Source of the DNA: Pimelobacter simplex | GTDB taxonomy: Bacteria; Actinomycetota; Actinomycetes; Propionibacteriales; Nocardioidaceae | Assembly: GCA_016803235.1 (NCBI GenBank) | Contig: JADCLI010000011.1 | Span: 62,001-126,000 of the forward strand | Direction: 5' to 3' | DNA length: 64,000 nt | In this document: positions 13,772 through 23,470 of the stretch, in pieces | Position numbering within the stretch: position 1 is the stretch's first letter | How the letters are laid out: the number at the start of each line of letters is the position of its first letter | Position numbers and translations under genes: made by a program | Notes under the pieces: generated by a model | What the model saw: the letters and a program-made list of their open reading frames with translations, nothing else | What the model was told of the DNA's origin: nothing | The model's database searches: none

Positions 13772-14391
13772 CGCCCGGGCGCGACCGCGTCGGGGCGGCG
13801 CAGGTACAGCGGCTCGGAGCCGAGGACCGTGAACCGGCCGGCGACCACGCCACGCGCCAGCCAGGCGGCTTCGGGCCGCTCCGGGCCGCGTGCGTCGGGG
13901 AAGGCGTCCGGGTAGAGGCGGGCGCCCTCGCCGACCACCGGCCCGCCGGTGGCGAGCACGGCCGGCTTGTCGACGACCGGGTCGTCGAGGCGGGCGCCGC
14001 GGGCGTCGTACGGCGCGAGGTAGACCTCCTTGCGCCGGGCGTCCGAGGCGACCACGAAGTCGCCGCTCACCGCGCCGGTCTCGACGGCCTCGAGCGCCAG
14101 CGCGTCGAGCGAGCACACCCCGTGGACGGGTACGTCGAGCACGTGGGCCATGGTGCGCGCGGTGACCAGCCCGACCCGGAGCCCGGTGAAGGGGCCGGGG
14201 CCGACGCCGACGGCGATGCCGGTCAGGTCGGCCGGCCCCGCACCGCCGCGAGCGAGCACCTGCTCGATCAGCGGGGCGAGCTGCTCACCGTGCTTCATGC
14301 CCTGGTCGGACGTCGCCGCGGCGACCACGTCGGTGCCGTCGTGGAGAGCGACGGTGACGGTCGAGGAGGCGGTGTCGAAGGCGAGCAGCAC
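13768..14391 (-). CDS. tsaB: t6A biosynthesis dimerisation protein TsaB
   Basis: Inactive paralogue of TsaD that scaffolds the TsaB-TsaD-TsaE complex. 207 residues; begins [18 protein letters not shown] and carries [38 protein letters not shown], the TsaB counterpart of the TsaD motif. GTG start. In related genomes tsaE sits directly upstream; here tsaE is 5.9 kb away, separated by the surface-protein/GH16 insertion. Confidence 0.94.
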   Translation of the reverse strand: MLLAFDTASSTVTVALHDGTDVVAAATSDQGMKHGEQLAPLIEQVLARGGAGPADLTGIAVGVGPGPFTGLRVGLVTARTMAHVLDVPVHGVCSLDALALEAVETGAVSGDFVVASDARRKEVYLAPYDARGARLDDPVVDKPAVLATGGPVVGEGARLYPDAFPDARGPERPEAAWLARGVVAGRFTVLGSEPLYLRRPDAVAPGR

Positions 14392-17190
14392 CCTGTGAGG
14401 CTACCTACCGCCGATCCAGGTCATCGACAGGCCGTCGCCACCACTGCCTGGGCCTGGGCGTTGGCCCCGACCGCCGTCGCGACGGCCGCCGTCGCCTTCT
14501 TCACCTTCGTCTTGGCCTTCTTGATCTTCGCAGGGCTGGCCTTGGCCTTCTTCAGCTTCTTCAGCTTGGCCTTGGACTTGGCGAGCTTGGTGTTCGCGTC
14601 GGCGAGCGCCGACGACGCAGCAGCGGCGGCCGCCTTGGCGCTGGTGCAGGCTGCAGAGTCGACTCCGCCACTGCCGCCGACCGTCGTCGATGTCGTGGTG
14701 TGCGGCACGGGTGGCAGGGCGCTCGTGTTCCCAGCGAAGTCACGCGCCACGGCAGTGAACGCGTACGTGTGACCGATCGCGCCGGGGTAGGACGCGGTCC
14801 CCGCACTGCTCTCCGACTTCCAGACCTGGTATGGCGCCCCGTCGACTGACACGAGGATGTCCGTGCTCGCCACCCCCGAGGTCGCGTCGCTGCCCGTCCA
14901 CGAGACGCCGAAGGTCGCCGAGGTCGACGTCGTCGGGGAGGTCGCCCACGCCGTCGGGGCGTCGCGGTCGATCAGGTTCGACCACGTGTTGGTCACGATC
15001 GGGTCGTTGAGATCGAACACGATCCTGGCGCTGTTCGAGATCGTCGTGGCATTGACCGGCGACTTGAGCGCGACATCGTAGAACACGACGCCCTGGCCCT
15101 CGGTGCCGTCATCGTTCGGCGGCAGGAAGCCCTTGAACGGGTCCTCGGGCAAGGTGTCCGTGAAGGGGTCCACCGTGGCGAGGTGCCAGGTCACCAGACC
15201 CTGCGGTGTGACCGAGGCAGTGATGTCCACCTGCAGTCCGTCGGCGTTCTCCAGGTCGAACCGGTGGTCGAGATCCTTCGAGTCACTCGGCGGCGTGTAG
15301 GTGTGCGCACCGAAGCGGACGCCGGCGAACCGCAACGTCGACAGGTCATACTTGGTCGGGTCGAGCTGGTTCTCGATCCGGACCTCCTGCGCTGGAGCGC
15401 TAGCATCCGCAGAGTTCTCGAAGTAGACGCCATAGCGCTGCAGACCCTCGCCCCGGATGGCACGGTCGTCGCCACCGCCCGTGGGGCCGACGATCTCGTT
15501 GGGGTCGAGGGAGGCGACCGACCGCATCGCCTCGGTCGCCCCCTCCACGCACGTGTTGGTCGCATCGGCAACCGAGTAGCCGGCCCCGATCGCCTTGAGC
15601 GATGACTTCACGACCCAACCCGCTCCGGTCGCGTCCACGGCACAGTCCAGGGAGTCCAGCACGACACCGCCGAGATCCCACCAGTTGTAGGGCTGCGCGG
15701 TGCCCATGGCCAACTCGCCGAGCTGCGTACCCATCTTCCAGCCGACCTTGGCGCACCCCGAGAACGGGATCAGACCCGTCAGCTGGTCCACCACTGCGGC
15801 GTCGAACGCATCCCAGCACTTCGTGAACGCCACAGCCGCGGGGTCGGGACCGGAGGGCGCGGTAGAGACCGGTTCGAACCCGCACGCGCCGACGCTGGCT
15901 GTCAGGTCGTAGTCAGTGGCCTGGCCGGCAGTGACGGTGAAGTCGTACTGCACCCGCGAGCCTGCCCGAAGGCGTGGGATGAAGAGCGGCACCCCGACCT
16001 GGTCCCCGTCGTCGCCGTTGTAGACCATCCTGTCGTGGTCGAACGGGACGTCGATCGGCTGCTTGTCGGCGTCCAGCCCGCTGATCGCGAACTTCGGGAC
16101 GATGGTGCTGCCCGGCGGCAGGCCGCTGACAGCGAGCGGAATGCCCAGCCCGTCCACGTTTCCGGTGTTCTCGACGACGACCGACACTGTCTGGGGGCGA
16201 CCGGCGACGAATGCCGGCTGACCCACCAGCGCGGCCTTGACCTGAGCCGGCTTCACCGCGCCGACCGTGACGCCACTGGAGAGCGTCGCGGTGGTGCCGT
16301 CGGGGTTGGCGACCTGCATGCCCCAGATCCCGGTTCGTCCGCTGAGGTCGAATCGGACAGTGAGCGACCGGCTGTCGTCCGCCACCTCGACGACCGAGCC
16401 GTCGATGCGGTTGTCGCCACTGACCAGGGCGACCGTGGTCTGGCGGCCCAGCGACTTGCCGCGAACCTCCACCGTCACCTCGGAGGAAGAGCCGACCCGG
16501 TTCGGGTTCACCGACGCCACGGTCAGCTCGTCAGGACCACAGGCCGGGTTCAGGCACTCACCGGCGAAGCGGAACTGGCCAGGCGTAGCGTTGTCGAGCC
16601 AGATGACGGCGAGATGCTCGCCGGGCTGCTGAAGGGTGTAGTCCCTGTTCAGCTGGTAGGTCTGCTTGCGCCCCAAACTCTCACCGTCCGGGTCGTAGAC
16701 CTCGATGGCGTAGTTCGCGTTAGCGATCTTGGGGTTGATGGCGCTCAGCCGCAGCTGGTCACCCGCGCCACCCGGGAACCGCACACATGCCTGGTCGAGG
16801 TCGTGCGTGAAGGTTCCGTCGACTGCAGCGATTCCCGAGGCGATGCCGGACGCGACGTGACAGCCGACCGGGCTGTTCACGCGCCGCACGCCGATCTCGT
16901 ACGTGGCGCCTGGAACTCCCTCCACCAAGACCCGGTAGGGCAGCGGTCCGGTCAGCGTGCAGTTCACGCCGCGCTGGGTACCGCCCCCGCTGCACTGAGT
17001 CTGACCGTTGCTGTCCACGATCTCCCAGGAGACGTGGTCCGAGGAGGACTGGACGACGTCGACGCGCACGCCGCTGGTGCGCGCAAGGCTGGACAGGTGA
17101 CAGTCCGCCGCGGTGCCAGCGGAACGGGCGTCGCTGATGCGCGCGGACACCAGGGCCACCGTCTGGTCGACCTCGGACGTGCAGCCGACG

Positions 17191-17871
17191 GTCGTGGCGT
17201 AGTTGTTGATCCACAGGCTCGCCGACGTCCCCGCCAGATGATCGCTGTAGTAAAGGTTCCGGAAGCTCAACACCCGCCACGGCCCATTGCCCGACAACAC
17301 ACAATTGTCCGACCACTGCGACGACGTCGAGCTCGTGAACGAGCAAACCGCACCACCCGCAGCATTGAACACACGATGCAACAGATACGAGTCCGACGTG
17401 CGGTGACTCAACCGCAACCGGTCCCCACTCGTCGCGCTCACCAGATCACAGGCGATCTCCTCACCCGTCGAGAAGGACAACGACCTCGCCGCCGCATTCC
17501 ACGCCGTCGACCCGACCGTGCCACACCCCGTGTCCTCACCGATCCGGTACAGACCCACCTCGTAGTCCCCGGGAAAGCCACCCGGATCGCCCGTGACGAT
17601 GATCCGATAGGCCTGCGCGCCCTTCAGGTTCACCTGGGACCCATCGCCACCGCTGTCATTGCTACCCGCGCTCACCACCGCGTTGGAAGTGCCCACCTCG
17701 ACCAGCGACGCCGACGCCGTCCAGTTCCTGCCCGGCTGCGAGATCCGAAGCAGGTACTGACCCGCCGCACCCGTCGTCACGATGTGACACTCCGCCGACA
17801 GCGTGCCGCGGCTGTCACTGATCGGGAACTCCTCGCCCCATGCAGCCAACGACTCCGCGCTACAGCCCTCG
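17191..17871 (-). repeat. 681-bp coding tandem repeat, inner copy
   Basis: Unit of 681 bp (227 codons) that repeats head to tail with 17872-18548. Over roughly 480 bp from the left end I see only isolated mismatches between copies (for example 17288 g against c); a further stretch of about 100 bp (17690-17785) is again nearly identical. The encoded unit runs TTVGC/EGC ... LWINNYAT through LKGAQAYRIIVTGDPGGFPGDYEVGLYRIGEDTGCG. GC is clearly below the window average. Confidence 0.9.
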
Positions 17872-18548
17872 GTCGTGGCGTAGTTGTTGATCCACAGGCT
17901 CGCCGACGTCCCCGCCAGATGATCGCTGTAGTAAAGGTTCCGGAAGCTCAACACCCGCCACGGCCCATTCCCCGACAACACACAATTGTCCGACCACTGC
18001 GACGACGTCGAGCTCGTGAACGAGCAAACCGCACCACCCGCAGCATTGAACACACGATGCAACAGATACGAGTCCGACGTGCGGTGACTCAACCGCAACC
18101 GGTCCCCACTCGTCGCGCTCACCAGATCACAGGCGATCTCCTCACCCGTCGAGAAGGACAACGACCTCGCCGCCGCATTCCACGCCGTCGACCCGACCGT
18201 GCCACACCCCGTGTCCTCACCGATCCGGTACAGACCCACCTCGTAGTCCCCGGGAAAGCCACCCGGATCGCCCGTGACGATGATCCGATAGGCCTGCGCG
18301 CCCTTCAGGTTCACCTGGGACCCATCGCCACTGCTGTCATTGCTGCCCGCAGTCGCGACAGCGAAGTCCCGACCTCGACCAGCGACGCCGACGCCGTCCA
18401 GTTCCTGCCCGGCTGCGAGATCCGAAGCAGGTACTGACCCGCCGCACCCGTCGTCACGGTGTGGCAGCTCACCGGCAGGGACGCCGAGATGGGAGCTGGT
18501 TGACCGAAGGTCCCGAGAGCAGCGGCGGTGCAGTCCTCGACACTCGTC
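17872..18548 (-). repeat. 681-bp coding tandem repeat, outer copy with 4-nt deletion
   Basis: Second copy of the unit, offset 681 bp from the first up to about 18357 and 677 bp after about 18371. The 4-nt difference falls in the short diverged linker and breaks the reading frame. Homology fades past about 18462. Confidence 0.88.
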
Positions 18549-18826
18549 GTTGCGACCTGGGGGATCGGCTCCTTCGTCGCAGGCGCGGGCTCCACCGGGT
18601 CTTCCGCCGGCGCCGCGGGCTGCGGGTCCGCTGCCGTCGCCTGAGCATGCGTCGCTGCTTCAGACGGAGAACCCGAGGGCTCGACCGCCGCCGGCACCTC
18701 CGGGGTGGGTTCGGCCGCACTGGGGACCTCCAACCCGGCTCCCAGGACGACCAGGCTCACACCGCCGACGACCATCGCCCGCATGGCATGCAGAACCGAC
18801 ACTCGAACCCCCATGTCTGAGCACGC

Positions 18827-18846
18827 GCAGCGGCGACTGCCGCTGC
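18827..18846 (-). terminator. Short hairpin between the GH16 gene and the surface-protein gene
   Basis: GCAGCGGC - GACT - GCCGCTGC: a perfect 8-bp stem with a 4-nt loop, 114 bp past the GH16 stop and 12 bp before the next start codon. It could end the GH16 transcript or lie in the leader of the next gene. No U-tract. Confidence 0.4.
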
Positions 18847-18959
18847 GACGGGTCAGAAACTAGCGGCTCGGGAGGTCCGCTGTGGTCGATTCCTGTGAAG
18901 CACCAGGCGAACCATCGGATCAGAGGACAGCGGGGTGCGCCGCAGGAGTCGGCCCCCGG

Positions 18960-20111
18960 CTACTCCCAGGCCTTCACGTAGTCGACGAGCAGCGTCGAGG
19001 TGTCCGCCATCGCGTTGGTGCGGGTGTTCCAGAGGGCGCCCCAGACCTGGGTGAGCACGACGTAGAAGGGCTTGTCGAACGGCTGCGGCGCGCTCATCCC
19101 GGTCGGCGTCCAGGAGTGCGAGTAGCACAGCGCGCCGTCGTAGTAGAACCTCATCACCGTCGGCGTCCACTCCACGGCGTAGGTGTGGAACGCCGTCGAC
19201 GACGTCGGCATCTTGCAGCCGTAGCCCGAGCTCAGGGCGGTGTTCTCGCCGGCGTAGTGCACCGACGGGTAGACGTTCGCCGGCAAGCCGCTGAACCACT
19301 CGGCGATGTCGACCTCGCCCGACGCGGGCCAACGGCCGTAGGCCTGGTCCTGCGGGTAGAGCCAGAACGCCGAGTGCGAGCCAGGGATCCCGGACTCCGC
19401 CGGCATCTTGAGCCGCGCCTCGAAGCGACCGTAGGTCTGGGTGAACTTCGACCGGGTGGCGACGGTGGACACCTCGGCGTTCGTCATCCACGAGCCGTAC
19501 GGGCTCTTGCACAGGAACTGCTCCGGCCGGATCGTCGAGGTCAGGCGCAGGAGACCGGACGAGACGCCGACGGTGCGGTCGTTGTCGACGTAGCAGCCCA
19601 TGCTGCCGCCGACCATGCCGCTGAACGAGCTCTCCTGGACCATCCACTTGCTGCGGTCCAGCGCGGTGCCGTCGAAGTCGTCGCGGAAGGTGCACGAGTA
19701 GTAGCCGCCGCCGGCCCGCTCGGGCCGGACGCCGCAGGCGTCGCTGGGTGCCGGCGGCTTCGGCTTGAGCGAGGACGTCGCGGCCGGGTCGACCTTGCGG
19801 GTCCGGCTGACCTTGCCGCCGGCCAGCACCCGGTAGGTCAGCGGCTGGTCGGGATACGGGACGGCGATCCGGAAGGCGCCCTTGCGCGAGGCGCGGTCCT
19901 TGCCGACGGTGGTCCAGTACGACGGCCCGCGGGCCTGCAGCTTGACCACCTGGCGCGGCTTGGCGCGGCCCTTGAACACCACGTGCTGGCCCGCTCGTGC
20001 CGTGACCGGCTCCAGTGCCGGCCGCGCGCTGTCGGCCGAGGCCGGGCTGTCGACCAGCCAGATCGTCGTGGCCACCAGCACGGCGACCAGGAGCATCCGC
20101 AATGAACGCAT
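18960..20111 (-). CDS. Secreted glycoside hydrolase family 16 (beta-glucanase-like)
   Basis: 383 residues. A signal peptide (MRSLRMLLVAVLVATTIWLV...ASA, cleavage near residue 26) is followed by a small all-beta domain (about 30-110), a Pro-rich linker, and a GH16 catalytic domain (about 140-383). The catalytic motif GEVDIAEW at 265-272 contains the nucleophile Glu266, Asp268 and acid/base Glu271 in the E-x-D-x-x-E spacing of bacterial laminarinase/lichenase-type enzymes. Further support is YGRFEARLKMP and HTYAVEWTP. Expected to cut beta-1,3- or mixed-linkage glucans outside the cell. It precedes the repeat surface protein on the same strand, and both are inserted between tsaE and tsaB. Confidence 0.9.
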   Translation of the reverse strand: MRSLRMLLVAVLVATTIWLVDSPASADSARPALEPVTARAGQHVVFKGRAKPRQVVKLQARGPSYWTTVGKDRASRKGAFRIAVPYPDQPLTYRVLAGGKVSRTRKVDPAATSSLKPKPPAPSDACGVRPERAGGGYYSCTFRDDFDGTALDRSKWMVQESSFSGMVGGSMGCYVDNDRTVGVSSGLLRLTSTIRPEQFLCKSPYGSWMTNAEVSTVATRSKFTQTYGRFEARLKMPAESGIPGSHSAFWLYPQDQAYGRWPASGEVDIAEWFSGLPANVYPSVHYAGENTALSSGYGCKMPTSSTAFHTYAVEWTPTVMRFYYDGALCYSHSWTPTGMSAPQPFDKPFYVVLTQVWGALWNTRTNAMADTSTLLVDYVKAWE

Positions 20112-20266
20112 CGTTCGTTCCCCCCAAGAAGAATTCCGTCGGTCACCACCGTAGGAATCGGGGAGGGGTCGACGAATCGGGTGCGCGGCCCGACTCCGCT
20201 GCCCTCAACGGGCCATCGCGCCTTGGGCGGGGGTCCCGAAGGTAAAGGACGAAGTCCCGGTTGCGG

Positions 20267-21205
20267 TCAGCCGATCGGCCGGAGGTCCACCTCGAGCCAG
20301 CGGGCGCCGATGCCGTCGAGCTCGACCACGCGCGGGTCGGCCTCGGGGTCGGTCTCGGTGCCGGCGGCCGCCTGCCCCGTCGCCCGGGTGATCCGCACCT
20401 CCAGCCGGGCGTCGGCCAGCCCCTCGGCGATCCCGGTCCCCCACTCGACCACGGTGACCGCCTCGTCGAGGTCGGTGTCGAGGTCGAGGTCGTCGAGCTC
20501 GGCCTGGCCGCCGAGGCGGTAGGCGTCGACGTGGACCAGCTCGGGTCCGCCGCCGAGCGAGGGGTGCACCCGGGCGATCACGAAGGTCGGCGACGTGATC
20601 CCGCCGCGCACGCCGAGCCCCTCGCCGAGGCCCTGGGTGAAGGTGGTCTTGCCGGCGCCGAGCTCACCGCTGAGGACGAGCACGTCGCCTCCGGTGAGGT
20701 ACGCCGCGACCCGGCGGCCGAGGTCGCGCATGTCGTCCGCGCCGGGCACGTCGACGATGACCGGCGCGGGACGTGCCATCTCGACGTACGGCGCGTGCCG
20801 GCCGGCCTCGACGAAGCCCTGCTCGCGCCAGAAGCCGATCGTGCGCGGCAGCTCCTCGCGGGCGAGCAGCCGGACCTGGCGGGCACCGCGGCGGGCGATG
20901 TCGAGCAGCGCCGCGCGGACCAGCGCGTGGGCCAGGCCGTGCCCCTGGGCGGCCGGGTCGACGCTGACCCGGCGCAGGTGGACCGCGTCGCCGACCGGGT
21001 CGAGGACCAGTGCGGCGACGGGCCGCCCGTCGTCGAGCGTCAGCAGCCCACCACCCGGTCCGAGCATCGCGGCAATGGTGTCCTCCGTCTCGGCCAGGGC
21101 GTCGGCCGGCGGGTCCAGGACCGGGCGGTTCGCGAACGCGGCCTTCACCACGGCCAGCACCTCCGCGGCGGCCTCCGGGCCGACGCGCCTCGTCTCCAGC
21201 GTCAT
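20267..21205 (-). CDS. tsaE: GNAT - TsaE fusion (t6A ATPase subunit)
   Basis: 312 residues in two parts. Residues 1-145 are a GNAT acetyltransferase (TLETRRVGPEAAAEVL ... RRVSVDPAAQGHGLAHALVRAALL ... IGFWREQGFVEAG). Residues 150-312 are TsaE, the ATPase of the t6A complex, with Walker A SGELGAGKTTFTQGLGEGLG, SPTFVIARVH, HVDAYRLGG and VEWG. Start ATG 21203-21205 overlaps the upstream hydrolase stop by 4 bp. TsaE normally stands alone at about 150 residues. The GNAT half is distinct from the RimI encoded beside tsaB. Confidence 0.9.
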   Translation of the reverse strand: MTLETRRVGPEAAAEVLAVVKAAFANRPVLDPPADALAETEDTIAAMLGPGGGLLTLDDGRPVAALVLDPVGDAVHLRRVSVDPAAQGHGLAHALVRAALLDIARRGARQVRLLAREELPRTIGFWREQGFVEAGRHAPYVEMARPAPVIVDVPGADDMRDLGRRVAAYLTGGDVLVLSGELGAGKTTFTQGLGEGLGVRGGITSPTFVIARVHPSLGGGPELVHVDAYRLGGQAELDDLDLDTDLDEAVTVVEWGTGIAEGLADARLEVRITRATGQAAAGTETDPEADPRVVELDGIGARWLEVDLRPIG

Positions 21206-22302
21206 CGGGTCGCTGCCCTCGCGGAGGCGGCGGTGATCAGCTGGTCGAGCTCGGCGTTGACCAGCTCGTGGCGCTCCATGGTGACCATGTGCCCGGCACC
21301 CTCGCACTCGAGCAGCCGCGACCCGGGGATCCGGGACTGCAGCTTGCGGGAGTGCCCGATCGAGGTGATCCGGTCGGCGGTGCCGCAGATGACCGAGGTC
21401 GGCACCTGGCCGAGCACCTCGACGTAGTCGAACTTGTCGAGGCTCGCGAAGTGCGGGAAGAAGTCGGCGACCACCTCGAACGGCGTGGCCGCGAGCATCT
21501 CGTCGACGAACTCGACGTACCCGCGCGGCACGTCGCTGCCGAAGGCGAACCGGTCGGTGGCGACGGCCGCGACGGCGCTGCCGGCGCGGCGCAGCGAGTC
21601 GATCGCACGGTGGCCCAGGTGCAGGGTCCGCATCGCCCTGCTGGTCATCGGGCCGGCCAGGCGGGCGGGCAGCATGGGCAGCAGGATCCGGCTCGGGTCG
21701 AGACCGCCGGCGGTGGTGGAGATCAGGCCGACGCCGACGACGCGGGTGCCGATCAGCTCGGGGTACTGCTCGGCGAAGGCGACGATGGACATCCCGCCCA
21801 TCGAGTGCCCGACCAGCACGACGGGGCCGTCGGGGACGACCTCCTCCAGCACGCGGTGCAGGTCGCGACCGAGCTGGTCGATGTTCGAGTGGGCCCGGTC
21901 GGAGTTGCCGGAGCGACCGTGGGAGCGCTGGTCGTAGTAGACGGTGCGCACCAGCCCGCGGTACGCCGCGCGCTGGAAGTGCCAGCAGTCGAGGTTGAGG
22001 CAGAAGCCGTGCACGAAGACGACCGTGACCGGGGGCGTGTCGCCCTTGGTGCGGCGCAGCAGCCTCTCGACCGCGCCACCGGAGGGGGCGACCGGCTCGA
22101 CCTCGTCGACCTCGACGTGGAGCGGCAGGCCGTCCTCGGCGACCACGGTCGCCGGCGTCGAGCGCAGCGACCCGAACGGGATGTCCTCGCCCGCACGCCG
22201 GCTGATCGCCCGCTGCTGGCGCAGGATCCCGACGGCCGCCGTACCGGCGGCGACGCCCAGGGCGCCCGCGACGGAGCCGGCCAGCCTGCCGCGGCGGCTC
22301 AT
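21202..22302 (-). CDS. Alpha/beta hydrolase
   Basis: 366 residues with a hydrophobic N-terminal stretch (LAGSVAGALGVAAGTAAVGIL) that could anchor it to the membrane. The hydrolase fold shows the oxyanion segment FVHGFCLN, the nucleophile elbow GHSMGG, an acid in ICGTADRITS, and a catalytic His in CEGAGHMVTME. Substrate unknown. Start ATG 22300-22302 overlaps the alr stop by 4 bp, and its stop overlaps tsaE by 4 bp, so alr-hydrolase-tsaE are translationally coupled. This gene is regularly found between alr and tsaE in actinobacteria. Confidence 0.88.
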   Translation of the reverse strand: MSRRGRLAGSVAGALGVAAGTAAVGILRQQRAISRRAGEDIPFGSLRSTPATVVAEDGLPLHVEVDEVEPVAPSGGAVERLLRRTKGDTPPVTVVFVHGFCLNLDCWHFQRAAYRGLVRTVYYDQRSHGRSGNSDRAHSNIDQLGRDLHRVLEEVVPDGPVVLVGHSMGGMSIVAFAEQYPELIGTRVVGVGLISTTAGGLDPSRILLPMLPARLAGPMTSRAMRTLHLGHRAIDSLRRAGSAVAAVATDRFAFGSDVPRGYVEFVDEMLAATPFEVVADFFPHFASLDKFDYVEVLGQVPTSVICGTADRITSIGHSRKLQSRIPGSRLLECEGAGHMVTMERHELVNAELDQLITAASARAATR

Positions 22303-23465
22303 GCGTCGGCCCCGGTCTCGGAGTCCACGTACCTGCGGGACATCCGGCCCCCGATCCTGGTGACGATCTCGTAGTTGATGGTGCCGCACGCCTCGGCCCA
22401 GTCCTGGGCGGTCGGCCCGCCGGCGGACGGCGGGCCGAGGACGACGACCTCGCTGCCGACTGGCGGCCGGTCCCCCTCGAGGTCGACGACGACCTGGTCC
22501 ATGCACACCGTGCCGCGGATGGGGCGCGGCTTGCCGTCGATGCCGACCGTCGCGGCGGCGTCGGGCGCACCGGGGCGGCTGGCGTGGCGCGGGATGCCGT
22601 CGCCGTACCCGACCGGGACCAGGCCGACCGTGGTCGGCTGCTCGGCCACCCAGCGGTGTCCGTAGGAGACACCGTCCCCGGGAGCGAGGTCCTTGACCAT
22701 GAGCAGCGGCGCGGTGACCGTCATCGCCGGCTCCAGGCCGATGCCGGTGGCCTCGCCGGGGGCGGGGTCGAGCCCGTAGAGCGCGATGCCGCAGCGGACG
22801 GCGTCGAAGCGGGCGGACGGCCGCAGGATCGCCGCGGCGGAGTTGGCGAGGTGGCGCAGCTCGGGGCGCAGCCCGCGCTCCTCGGCGAGGGCCAGGGCGT
22901 CACGGAAGGCCCGCTCCTGCCGGTCGTTGGCGGGATGGCCGGGCTCGTCGGCACACGCGAAGTGGGACCAGATCCCGCTCACCCGCCACAGGCCGGCGCT
23001 CTCCCCCTGCTGGGCCCGGGTGAACAGCTCGTCCCAGGCGGCGCGCGGCGCGCCGCCCCGGGAGAGCCCGGTGTCGACCTTGAGCTGGATCCGGGCGGGC
23101 TCGGCGCGCCCCTGCAGGGCCGCGGCCATCTCGTCGAGCTCCTCGCCGGAGTAGGCGCTGACGTCGATGCCGGCGTCGGCCGCAGCCGCGTAGTCGGACG
23201 TGGGCGTCGTGATCCAGCACAGCACAGGGCCTTCGACCCCCGCCGCGCGGAGCGCGAGTGCCTCCTCGATCGTCGCGGTGGCGAGCCACTCGGCGCCGCC
23301 CGACTGCGCGGCCAGCGCGCTCTCGACCATCCCGTGCCCGTAGCCGTCGGCCTTGACGACCGCGATCAGCGAGACCCCCGCGGTGGCGCGCAGCAGCCGC
23401 GTGTTGGCCCGGATCGCCGCAAGGTCGACGACGATCCCGGCGGGGCCGAGGGGCGGGCGCTCCAT
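22299..23465 (-). CDS. alr: Alanine racemase
   Basis: PLP enzyme making D-alanine for peptidoglycan, 388 residues. The PLP lysine is Lys38 in AVVKADGYGHG; other family parts are KVDTGLSRGG, the catalytic Tyr in GVSYGHRW, VPVGYGDGIPR and RGTVCMDQVVVDL. Start ATG 23463-23465 matches the family N terminus. It is 5 bp downstream of nnr and coupled to the hydrolase downstream. Confidence 0.96.
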   Translation of the reverse strand: MERPPLGPAGIVVDLAAIRANTRLLRATAGVSLIAVVKADGYGHGMVESALAAQSGGAEWLATATIEEALALRAAGVEGPVLCWITTPTSDYAAAADAGIDVSAYSGEELDEMAAALQGRAEPARIQLKVDTGLSRGGAPRAAWDELFTRAQQGESAGLWRVSGIWSHFACADEPGHPANDRQERAFRDALALAEERGLRPELRHLANSAAAILRPSARFDAVRCGIALYGLDPAPGEATGIGLEPAMTVTAPLLMVKDLAPGDGVSYGHRWVAEQPTTVGLVPVGYGDGIPRHASRPGAPDAAATVGIDGKPRPIRGTVCMDQVVVDLEGDRPPVGSEVVVLGPPSAGGPTAQDWAEACGTINYEIVTRIGGRMSRRYVDSETGADA

Positions 23466-23470
23466 GCCTT

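Larger units (their letters stand above)
14421..18814 (-). pseudogene. Giant secreted repeat protein, split by a 4-nt frameshift
   Basis: Two abutting frames make one gene. Bases 18311-18814 encode 167 residues: a signal peptide (MRAMVVGGVSLVVLGAGL), a Pro/Ala/Glu-rich spacer, then the start of a repeat unit (VTTGAAGQYLLRISQPGRNW). After VEVGTS the frame is lost and stops. The next frame, 14421-18314 (1297 residues), resumes inside the same repeat at SNDSSGDGSQVNLKGAQ. Comparison with the intact repeat copy shows 4 nt missing at about 18358-18370. The restored product would be about 1465 residues: two near-identical 227-residue repeats, a diverged third, an IPT/TIG-like segment (SVNPNRVGSSSEVTVEVRG), a segment with SLDPNEIVGPTG ... 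YFENSADASAPAQEV found in bacterial surface proteins, an Ig-like domain, and a Lys/Ala-rich C-terminal coiled coil. Lower GC than its neighbours. Sequencing error, phase variation and decay are all possible. Function unknown, probably cell-surface. Confidence 0.7.

Noticed and set aside
18311..18314. GTG at 18314 as an independent start of a 1297-residue protein
   Set aside because: No ribosome binding site, no signal peptide, and it begins in the middle of a repeat unit; a frameshift explains it better.
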